Below, in pieces: positions 1-5,205 of a stretch of 8,193 bases of DNA. Position 1 is the first letter of the stretch. Each line of letters begins with the position of its first letter. The notes beneath the pieces are model-generated. The model worked only from the letters and a program-made list of their open reading frames with translations. It ran no database searches and was not told where the DNA came from. Position numbers and translations under genes: made by a program. Source of the DNA: an uncultured Acidimicrobiales bacterium. GTDB lineage: Bacteria > Actinomycetota > Acidimicrobiia > Acidimicrobiales > Aldehydirespiratoraceae. The stretch covers positions 1-8,193 of the forward strand of contig CALKOE010000002.1 of the NCBI GenBank assembly GCA_938091985.1, given 5' to 3'.

Positions 1-691
1 CCGAGTAGTCGTCGAGGCCGCCTGGTTCAGCGGACTCGCCGAGCGCGAACGAGAACTGCGCCGCTCGCGTGGTGTCCATGAAGGCGAGACTTGGGTTGGC
101 CGGGAGCGCGCCGTCGGCGTCGTGGTCGATGTAGAGACGCCAGCGGCAGTGATGGCCGGTGAACTCGTCGGGCCGGGGCGGGCGGTAGATCGGCTCACAT
201 CGAGCCTTCGGGTTCGTGGCCCCGAACGTGGCGTCGAACGTGTGGTCTTCCATGTCGTGACACATGAGCTGCACCGTGCCCGTGTCGTTGCCGGTGAGGC
301 GACGCAGGTGATCGTGGGGCCCGCAGAACTCGGTCCAGAAGATTCCCTCGTCGTCGGAAAGCACCTCGAAGCGGAAGTCGAGATAGTGGTCGGGCCCGCC
401 GATGTCGAGCTGTATCCCCTTGAAGATGGACGCGACGGTCTCGCCGCCGCCGCCGACGTTGGCCAGGTTGCGACGCGTGTAGATCGGACTTGCGCCCATC
501 CACTCCCCGTCGGCCATCGTCACGGTGCCCTGCTCGCCGCCGACGACCGCGATGTGCGGCATCCACGCTCGGTCGTGAAACATCGAGAGCATCTGGTATT
601 CCCGACAAAGCCGTGCCAGCGCCGCTCGGGAAAGCGACGCGTGCGTCCAAGTCGGGTCGAAGGGTCCGGAGTAGTTGTCGACAACGGTCAT
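1..691 (-). CDS. Conserved hypothetical protein with Cys/His cluster, 3' end beyond window
   Basis: Reading the minus strand from the ATG at 691-689 gives 230 codons without a stop, continuing past position 1, so the C-terminus is missing. I do not recognise the family with confidence. The protein has no signal peptide or membrane segment and looks cytosolic. It is rich in aromatic and charged residues. Cys and His crowd together between residues 123 and 182: C123, H126 and H128; then CHDMEDHTFDAT at 144-155; C165; and HHC at 180-182. This could be a metal or cofactor site, which is inference. A PIYRPPRP stretch (168-174) follows. The reading is more protein-like than the arginine-rich alternatives in the other frames. 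The start is supported by a TAAGTT box ending 7 bases upstream and by the divergent neighbour at 751. The frame stays open upstream of 691, so an earlier start is not excluded. L-2-amino-thiazoline-4-carboxylate hydrolase-like proteins crossed my mind as a relative but are not supported. Confidence 0.75.
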   Translation of the reverse strand, partial: MTVVDNYSGPFDPTWTHASLSRAALARLCREYQMLSMFHDRAWMPHIAVVGGEQGTVTMADGEWMGASPIYTRRNLANVGGGGETVASIFKGIQLDIGGPDHYLDFRFEVLSDDEGIFWTEFCGPHDHLRRLTGNDTGTVQLMCHDMEDHTFDATFGATNPKARCEPIYRPPRPDEFTGHHCRWRLYIDHDADGALPANPSLAFMDTTRAAQFSFALGESAEPGGLDDYS

Positions 692-750
692 CGCCGAGAA
701 CTTAGCGGCGCCGATCCGCTTCGGAGAAAGCTCGTGATAGGGAAGACGCC
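692..750. promoter_or_regulatory. Divergent intergenic region between hypothetical gene and SnoaL-like gene
   Basis: These 59 bases separate two divergent start codons and must hold both promoters. On the minus strand TAAGTT (704 down to 699) fits the actinobacterial -10 consensus TANNNT and ends 7 bases before the ATG, which suggests a leaderless or nearly leaderless transcript. No convincing -35 is seen. On the plus strand AGGGA (739-743), 7 bases before the ATG at 751, is a plausible Shine-Dalgarno sequence, but I cannot place a -10 box for that gene. AGCGG (704-708) and CCGCT (716-720) form a short inverted repeat with a 7-base spacer. The arms are too short to claim an operator. Confidence 0.4.
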
Positions 751-1194
751 ATGGAGCACTGGGAACTCGAAGCTCGTGAGCAGATCCGCGACCTCGTGGC
801 GCGCTACAACGCCAACGGCGATGCCGGCCGCTTTGCATCGATGTTGGAACTCTTCACCCCCGAGGCCGTGATGCACATTCCGTCGGGGTCGCACCACGGG
901 CGCGACGCGATCGAAGCCATGTTCACCAATGCCGCCTCGAAGACAGGCGGCGGCGACACCGCGCTCGCGAAGTTCATCCGTCACTTCACCTCCACGCTGC
1001 AGATCGATGTCGACTCCGCCGACACCGCGACGAGCCGCTGCTACTACCAGGTCCTCACCGACCAGGGTCTCGACCACTGGGGTCGCTACATCGACCGTTA
1101 CCGCTGCGTCGACGGACGTTGGCTCTTCGCTGAGCGCAAGGTGACCACCGATGGTGTCGTGCCCGGCGGCTGGGGCGATCAGGCTTCGTCGTAG
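751..1194 (+). CDS. SnoaL-like / NTF2-fold protein
   Basis: 147 residues, the usual length for single-domain SnoaL-like (NTF2 superfamily, SnoaL_4 type) proteins: alpha+beta-barrel cytosolic proteins that act as small dehydratases, isomerases, hydrolases or ligand binders. The N-terminal helix pattern (IRDLVARYNANGDAGRFASM, 12-31) is followed by LFTPEAVMHIP and the GRDAIEAMF helix (50-58). Next come the strand with RHFTSTLQI (77-85) and the C-terminal paired strands GRYIDRYRCVDGRWLFAERK (111-130), which are very typical. Family members often sit in steroid, aromatic or polyketide pathways, which fits the catabolic surroundings. The active-site residues vary between subfamilies, so no reaction is assigned. 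The ATG at 751 has AGGGA 7 bases upstream. The last 16 bases overlap the convergent VOC gene. Confidence 0.88.
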   Translation: MEHWELEAREQIRDLVARYNANGDAGRFASMLELFTPEAVMHIPSGSHHGRDAIEAMFTNAASKTGGGDTALAKFIRHFTSTLQIDVDSADTATSRCYYQVLTDQGLDHWGRYIDRYRCVDGRWLFAERKVTTDGVVPGGWGDQASS

Positions 1195-1652
1195 CGGTTC
1201 GACGCCACGCCGAACACGAGCTCGGCAGGGTCGGTTTCGGGGCCGACATCGGGATTGTCGACGAGTACTTCGCACTCCATCTGATCAGGGTCGCGGAAGA
1301 ACAAAGAGAGCTTGCGGCCGAAGACGGTGACGATCTCGTCGGCGGCACCGTGAGCGATCAGGCGAAGGCGGATCTCGTCGAAGCTCGCCAGATCGGCCGC
1401 CTGGAGCGCGATGTGATCGAGGCGCCCTCGACCGAACATCGGAGTCTGTTTGTCGGCTTCGTTGTTGTCGTCGATCTCGAAGACGTTGAGCTCGGTCGCC
1501 GAACCGAGGTTGAGAATGACCATGCGGGGTCCACCGGGAAACTCCGGTCCGTCGCGCTCGACCGTCGCTTCGAACACGTCGGTGTAGAAGGCGATCAGTC
1601 GGTCGGCGTCGTTGGTGATGGTTGCTACGTGATCGAGGCCGCTGGTGAGCAT
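1179..1652 (-). CDS. VOC (glyoxalase/bleomycin resistance/extradiol dioxygenase) superfamily protein
   Basis: 157 residues with two beta-alpha-beta3 modules, the usual size for a single-chain VOC enzyme. Module 1 starts LDHVATIT (6-13) and continues with DADRLIAFYTDVFEATVERD. Module 2 starts LDHIALQAADLASFDEI (78-94) and ends FFRDPDQMECEVL (118-130), the variant of the common F-x-DPDG-x-x-x-E-L motif. H8, H80 and E128 are candidate divalent-metal ligands; the fourth ligand cannot be placed confidently. Known members are metal-dependent epimerases, lyases, isomerases or ring-cleaving dioxygenases, often within CoA-thioester or aromatic degradation clusters; the reaction here is not predictable. 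The ATG at 1652 lies 6 bases after a TACACT box, suggesting leaderless translation. The 3' end overlaps the SnoaL-like gene by 16 bases (convergent), so the two coding strands share DNA. Confidence 0.88.
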   Translation of the reverse strand: MLTSGLDHVATITNDADRLIAFYTDVFEATVERDGPEFPGGPRMVILNLGSATELNVFEIDDNNEADKQTPMFGRGRLDHIALQAADLASFDEIRLRLIAHGAADEIVTVFGRKLSLFFRDPDQMECEVLVDNPDVGPETDPAELVFGVASNRYDEA

Positions 1653-1658
1653 GGAGGC

Positions 1659-1664
1659 AGTGTA
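1659..1664 (-). promoter_or_regulatory. Putative -10 box TACACT of the VOC gene
   Basis: Read on the minus strand, TACACT fits TANNNT and is followed by 6 bases (GCCTCC) and then the ATG of the VOC gene at 1652. No purine-rich ribosome binding site lies in front of the ATG. The arrangement is what a leaderless actinobacterial promoter looks like. No good -35 hexamer is visible 16-19 bases upstream. Confidence 0.4.
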
Positions 1665-1674
1665 GAGACGGCGC

Positions 1675-1680
1675 TAGGTT
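1675..1680 (+). promoter_or_regulatory. Putative -10 box TAGGTT of the DapA-fold/OYE operon
   Basis: TAGGTT fits TANNNT and lies 6 bases (cgagcg) before the ATG at 1687, again with no Shine-Dalgarno sequence between, so the operon's first gene is probably translated from a leaderless mRNA. It lies only 10 bases from the oppositely oriented TACACT box of the VOC gene. The two start codons are 34 bases apart, so two polymerases could hardly occupy this region at once. No clear -35. Confidence 0.4.
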
Positions 1681-1686
1681 CGAGCG

Positions 1687-2631
1687 ATGCCGGAAATCGA
1701 CGTGCCCTCGCTGCTGCGGCCCCAACGCTCGGTCACCGGAATGTCGGCGGTCCTGTTGCCCCACACTGCGGCCGGCGACATTGACTGGTCGGCGACTGAA
1801 GCCCACATCGCTCGCACCCACGATGCCGGACTCGTGCCCGGGGTCAACATGGACACTGGCTACGTCCAGCTGCTCGATGCCGAGACCAAGATTCGTGTGC
1901 TCGACCTTGCGCAGAAGGTGACCGGCGGCAACTTCGCGGCCGGCGCCTTTGTGGCGGACCGCGCCGGTGATTCGGTCGACGTCGAGGCATACGTTTCGGC
2001 CGCGACCGACATTGCGTCGCGCGGCGGTATCCCGGTGATCTTCCCGAGTCACGGGCTCAATGCCGGGACCGAAGGCGAATGGATCGAGGCACTCGCCGCC
2101 ATCGGCAGTGAGCTCGATCAATTTCTCGGATTCGAGCTGGGCCCGATGTTCGTGCCCTACGGCCGGATCTTCTCGCTCGAGACCTATCGAGCACTGTTGG
2201 ACATCCCACAGTGCGTCGGAGCCAAACACTCGTCGCTCAGTCGAGAACTCGAGTGGCAACGCATTGCTCTCAGGGATGAGGTTCGGCCTGACTTCAAGGT
2301 GCTCACCGGCAACGATCTCGGGATCGACATGGTCATGTACGGCTCCGACTATCTGCTCGGCCTGTCGACGTTTGCGCCGGAGCTGTTCGCCGAACGTGAT
2401 CGGATGTGGCTCGTGGGCGATCCGGGCTTCTATGAGCTCAACGACATGCTCCAGTACCTCGGACACTTTACGTTCCGCCCTCCCGTGCCGGGCTATCGCC
2501 ACAATGCTGCAACCTTTCTCGAGCTCCGCGGGTGGGCTGAGTCCGACAACGTGCCGGCGGGCGCGCCCCGCCGACCGGAAGCAGACAGAGCCGTGCTGCG
2601 AGACATCGGCGAACGATTGGGAGTCCTCTGA
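1687..2631 (+). CDS. Divergent dihydrodipicolinate synthase (DapA)-family lyase/aldolase
   Basis: 314 residues, close to the usual length for the DHDPS/N-acetylneuraminate lyase TIM-barrel family (class I Schiff-base aldolases, lyases and hydratase-aldolases; cytosolic). Markers in order: N-terminal strand SVTGMSAVLLPHTAAGDID (15-33); the loop NMDTGY (54-59) where classical members have a GTTGE-type phosphate/pyruvate-binding loop; barrel strand GGIPVIFPSHGL (113-124); MFVPYGR (154-160) where YNVPxR is expected; and CVGAKHSS (176-183), with K180 the expected Schiff-base lysine. LTGND (206-210) then matches the GxD-type strand after the lysine. If VP is aligned with VP, the usual catalytic tyrosine is M154; nearby Y158 or Y59 might substitute. 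So it is probably not the lysine-biosynthesis enzyme. Its stop overlaps the next start by one base (TGATG), so it is coupled to the OYE protein. Hydratase-aldolase or keto-acid aldolase activity is plausible but unproven. Confidence 0.85.
   Translation: MPEIDVPSLLRPQRSVTGMSAVLLPHTAAGDIDWSATEAHIARTHDAGLVPGVNMDTGYVQLLDAETKIRVLDLAQKVTGGNFAAGAFVADRAGDSVDVEAYVSAATDIASRGGIPVIFPSHGLNAGTEGEWIEALAAIGSELDQFLGFELGPMFVPYGRIFSLETYRALLDIPQCVGAKHSSLSRELEWQRIALRDEVRPDFKVLTGNDLGIDMVMYGSDYLLGLSTFAPELFAERDRMWLVGDPGFYELNDMLQYLGHFTFRPPVPGYRHNAATFLELRGWAESDNVPAGAPRRPEADRAVLRDIGERLGVL
2619..2623 (+). promoter_or_regulatory. Ribosome binding site GGGAG for the OYE gene
   Basis: GGGAG lies 7 bases before the ATG at 2631, inside the last codons of the DapA-fold gene. 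It supports this start and shows that the operon-internal gene uses Shine-Dalgarno initiation, unlike the operon's first gene. The TGATG stop/start overlap at 2629-2633 adds translational coupling. Confidence 0.6.
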
Positions 2632-4043
2632 TGCCGCGCTACACCCAGGTCAAGAACCTCTCCGATCCCGGCGCGTTCCGCGAGCATCTTGCGGCGCTCG
2701 GCGTCGAGATCCCGTTCGAGGACACCATCGATCCGGCAGGAGTGTTGGCCGCACCGATGACCATCACCGATGGGGTCATCGGCACGAAGTTCGCGCCGAA
2801 CCGGTGGGCGGTCCTTCCCATGGAGGGGTGGGACGGTGAGGCCGACGGTCGGCCGTCGGACCTCGTGCGCCGGCGCTGGGGGCGCTTCGCGAGCAGCGGG
2901 GCCGGCCTTGTCTGGGGCGAAGCAACCGCGGTGCGCGCCGACGGGAAGGCCAATCCGAATCAGTTGGTGCTCGACGAAACCACTGTCGACGACATCGCGT
3001 CGCTGCGAGAGATGCTCGACCCTCGCCAGGTGTCGGTGCTGCAACTGACCCACTCCGGGCGCTACGCCCGGCCGAGCGCCGAGGGGCACGCGCCCCGCAC
3101 GCTGTATCGGCACCCGCTTCTCGATGCCCGCGTCGGCGCCGGCGACAAGGAGATCCTCACCGACGACGAGATCGACGAGTTGGTCGAACAGTTCGTCGAC
3201 CGAGCAGCACTCGCTCAGCAGGCGGGCTTCGACTTTGTCGACGTGAAGGCCTGCCACGGTTACTTGGGCCACGAGTTCCTCAGCGCGCACACCCGCCCAG
3301 GACGGTACGGCGGCGACCTCGTCGGCCGTACCCAGTTCGTTCGCTCGGTGGTGGAAGGAATCCGCGAGAAGGTGCCGTCGATCGGTATCGCCATCAGGCT
3401 GTCGTTCTTCGATCTCGTGCCCCACGTGGCGGGCGAGGGCGGCGTGGGCGTACCCGAGATCGACGGTGACTATGACTACGCGTTCGGTGGCGACGGCACG
3501 GGCCACGGCTACGACCTCCGCGAGACCCATGCGCTGCTCGACGTGCTCCAGATGTTGGGTGTCGGTCTCGTCTGCGCGACCGCGGGCAGCCCCTACTACG
3601 TCCCTCATGCCCAACGGCCCGCCTACTTCCCGCCGTCCGACGGCTACCAGCCGCCGGAGGACCCGCTCGTCGGTGTGGCTCGCCTGATCGCGGCCACAGC
3701 AGAGGTCACCAACCACCACCCGGAGATGCGCATCGTCGGTGCTGGCCTGTCCTACCTCCAGGAATGGCTCCCCAACGTGGGCCAGGCGATGGTGGCCGCC
3801 GGTGCGTGTGACTCCATCGGCCTCGGTCGGATGGTTCTCTCATACCCGCACATGCCGGCCGACGTGATGGCTGGTCGCGAGCTCGAACGACGGCTGCTCT
3901 GTCGCACGTTCTCCGACTGCACCACTGCGCCGCGCAGCGGTCTGATCTCGGGCTGCTATCCACTCGACGACTTCTACAAAGAGCGTGAAGAACGAGTGCA
4001 GCTCGCGGCCTACAAGAAGGAAGCCAAAGCGCGTCTGCGCTAG
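2631..4043 (+). CDS. NADH:flavin oxidoreductase, Old Yellow Enzyme family, single-domain
   Basis: 470 residues. FMN-binding TIM barrel of the OYE family, which reduces activated C=C bonds using NAD(P)H. Seen: RRRWGRFASSGAGLVWGEATAV (80-101); LQLTHSGRYARP (137-148), the flavin-contacting QLxHxGR element; FVDVKACHGYLGHEFLS (202-218) then RPGRYGG (222-228); ATAGSPYY (316-323); and DSIGLGRMVLSYP (394-406), the phosphate-binding GxGR motif. In the usual HxAHGYL motif the first His is replaced by K206, while H209 and Y211 remain. The C-terminal segment has C424, C430 and C442 with spacing C-x5-C-x11-C. This resembles the four-Cys [4Fe-4S] motif C-x2-C-x3-C-x11-C of 2,4-dienoyl-CoA reductases, short of one Cys and one residue. 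The FAD/NAD(P)H domain of those roughly 670-residue enzymes is absent. The insert at 255-300 is rich in Gly and Asp. Substrate unknown; context suggests an enoyl-type thioester or enone. Coupled to the DapA-fold gene. Confidence 0.9.
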   Translation: MPRYTQVKNLSDPGAFREHLAALGVEIPFEDTIDPAGVLAAPMTITDGVIGTKFAPNRWAVLPMEGWDGEADGRPSDLVRRRWGRFASSGAGLVWGEATAVRADGKANPNQLVLDETTVDDIASLREMLDPRQVSVLQLTHSGRYARPSAEGHAPRTLYRHPLLDARVGAGDKEILTDDEIDELVEQFVDRAALAQQAGFDFVDVKACHGYLGHEFLSAHTRPGRYGGDLVGRTQFVRSVVEGIREKVPSIGIAIRLSFFDLVPHVAGEGGVGVPEIDGDYDYAFGGDGTGHGYDLRETHALLDVLQMLGVGLVCATAGSPYYVPHAQRPAYFPPSDGYQPPEDPLVGVARLIAATAEVTNHHPEMRIVGAGLSYLQEWLPNVGQAMVAAGACDSIGLGRMVLSYPHMPADVMAGRELERRLLCRTFSDCTTAPRSGLISGCYPLDDFYKEREERVQLAAYKKEAKARLR

Positions 4044-4049
4044 ACGGCT
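4028..4049. terminator. Possible bidirectional hairpin across two convergent stop codons
   Basis: AGC-g-CGTCT (4028-4036) pairs with AGACGGCT (4042-4049): eight base pairs with one bulged G at 4031 and a 5-base loop (GCGCT). The structure spans the stop codon of the OYE gene (4041-4043), the 4-base gap and the stop of the minus-strand gene (4048-4050). It would form in transcripts from either direction. There is no T tract on either side, so as an intrinsic terminator it would be of the T-less type often proposed in high-GC actinobacteria. It may also be only a chance structure in GC-rich coding DNA. Confidence 0.3.
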
Positions 4050-5205
4050 ACATCCAGCTCTCGTCACTCAGGCCGAGGTCGGGCCACGGACCCGACGCGA
4101 TCGGCTGACAGTTGCCCCACCCCTCGGCATCTCCGACCGGGTCGATCACCCGGACGGTCGTGTCTCGGATCTGGTGGAGTCGTCGCGCCTGCTCAGGGGT
4201 GCTGCAGTCGGCAATGTGCTCACCGTCGACATGATCGACGCCGCGCCACTCACCATGGTGGTGGCCGTCGAGCCCGAAGTAGAGACCAGCGCCGAGCTGC
4301 ACGCCGGTGTCGCCCATCACCTCGATAGTGAGCGGTCGTTCGGATCCGTCGGCCATGCGGCAGTCGAGCGTGCCGCCGAGCAGCCGACGGTTGTCGGGAT
4401 CGAATCGGAGGTGCGGGACGATGTCGACGATCTGATCGCTCGACCCATCGGGATGCTCGACTTGAGCTGTCACCATCTTCTGTCCGTGATCGCCCACGGC
4501 ATGCCATGTGTAGTGAAGGTGCAACGCGAAGTGGGAACCGTCGGAGCGCTGCATGAGTACCGGGCACCAGATCATCTGGAACCCGACACCGGCCGGGATG
4601 CCGGCGCCCGGCTGCACGTCGGTGGGCGGGGTGCCGACGTCGTAGCGCACGCCCCATGAGTGGTCGCGCGTGCTCACCCACGAGTCGTGCGACATCTCGG
4701 TTCGCACACCTTCGACCTCGATCCAGCCCGACGAGACGCCGGTCTGGTGGTAGCGCACGAGGTCGGTGGCGGTTCGGTACTGGCGACGGTGAAAGGACCG
4801 CTCCTCTTCGAAGGGCGGCACGACTGCCTCGAAGGTCCAGTCGAACGCGATCGGCTGTGTGTCATTGGCATCGAGCCGAAAGCGGACGGTCTTGAGGGGC
4901 TCGACGACCTCGTAGCTGATCGGGCCGATCGTCGTGGTGGTGGGGTTGGGTTCGAGTTGCCGACTGGCGCGCACCGTGAACTGTTCGACGCCGCGGCTCA
5001 CTGCCGCGTAGCCATCCATCACGTTTCGATTCGTGTACTTGCCCAGTCCGAACCCGATCTGGAGGCCGCCGTCACGGGCCATCGCCATGGCGCAGACCTT
5101 CTCGGTCCACGAAGGGTCGCTCGAGCCGACTTGTGCGAACGTCTCGGCAATCTGGTGGGTGAACCCTTCGTCCTCAGCGAGGATCGGGCCAATCGGATTC
5201 GTCAC
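4048..5205 (-). CDS. Hypothetical protein, possibly CrtC/AttH-like (lipocalin-type) domain
   Basis: 385 residues from a GTG start. The protein is rich in beta-strand-like segments and has no signal peptide or membrane helix. It resembles uncharacterised actinobacterial proteins distantly related to the hydroxyneurosporene hydratase (CrtC)/AttH lipocalin-like group; this is from memory of motif shape, not a search. Seen: YHQTGVSSGWIEVEGV (152-167), the highly conserved-looking TRDHSWGVR (179-187), FALHLHYTWH (226-235), and GLYFGLDGHHHGEWRGVDHVDGEH (307-330), a His-rich loop that might bind metal or ligand. The C-terminal GWGNCQPIASGPWPDLG closes the domain. The frame is open upstream to an ATG at 5283, but that part lies inside the phosphotransferase gene and looks like shadow sequence (arginine-rich). 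The GTG at 5205 overlaps the upstream TGA as GTGA, the classic coupled arrangement, and is preferred. Being co-transcribed with a phosphotransferase suggests a shared, unknown, small-molecule or lipid role. Confidence 0.78.
   Translation of the reverse strand: MTNPIGPILAEDEGFTHQIAETFAQVGSSDPSWTEKVCAMAMARDGGLQIGFGLGKYTNRNVMDGYAAVSRGVEQFTVRASRQLEPNPTTTTIGPISYEVVEPLKTVRFRLDANDTQPIAFDWTFEAVVPPFEEERSFHRRQYRTATDLVRYHQTGVSSGWIEVEGVRTEMSHDSWVSTRDHSWGVRYDVGTPPTDVQPGAGIPAGVGFQMIWCPVLMQRSDGSHFALHLHYTWHAVGDHGQKMVTAQVEHPDGSSDQIVDIVPHLRFDPDNRRLLGGTLDCRMADGSERPLTIEVMGDTGVQLGAGLYFGLDGHHHGEWRGVDHVDGEHIADCSTPEQARRLHQIRDTTVRVIDPVGDAEGWGNCQPIASGPWPDLGLSDESWM

Noticed and set aside
195..650. 151-residue minus-strand open frame
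   Set aside because: Very arginine-rich, low-complexity translation in a different frame of the same strand as the 1-691 gene; a shadow frame.
704..720. AGCGG/CCGCT inverted repeat between divergent genes as an operator
   Set aside because: Arms of only five bases, not extendable, in GC-rich sequence; chance occurrence is likely.
122..871. 249-residue plus-strand open frame over the left part of the window
   Set aside because: It lies antisense to the more protein-like minus-strand gene at 1-691 and runs into the SnoaL-like gene in another frame. Its Val/Arg/Gly-rich composition is typical of antisense frames in GC-rich DNA.
1285..3719. Two minus-strand open frames of about 405 residues opposite the DapA-fold and OYE genes
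   Set aside because: They mirror genes with clear family motifs on the plus strand and show no recognisable domain. Long antisense frames are expected from high GC at third codon positions.
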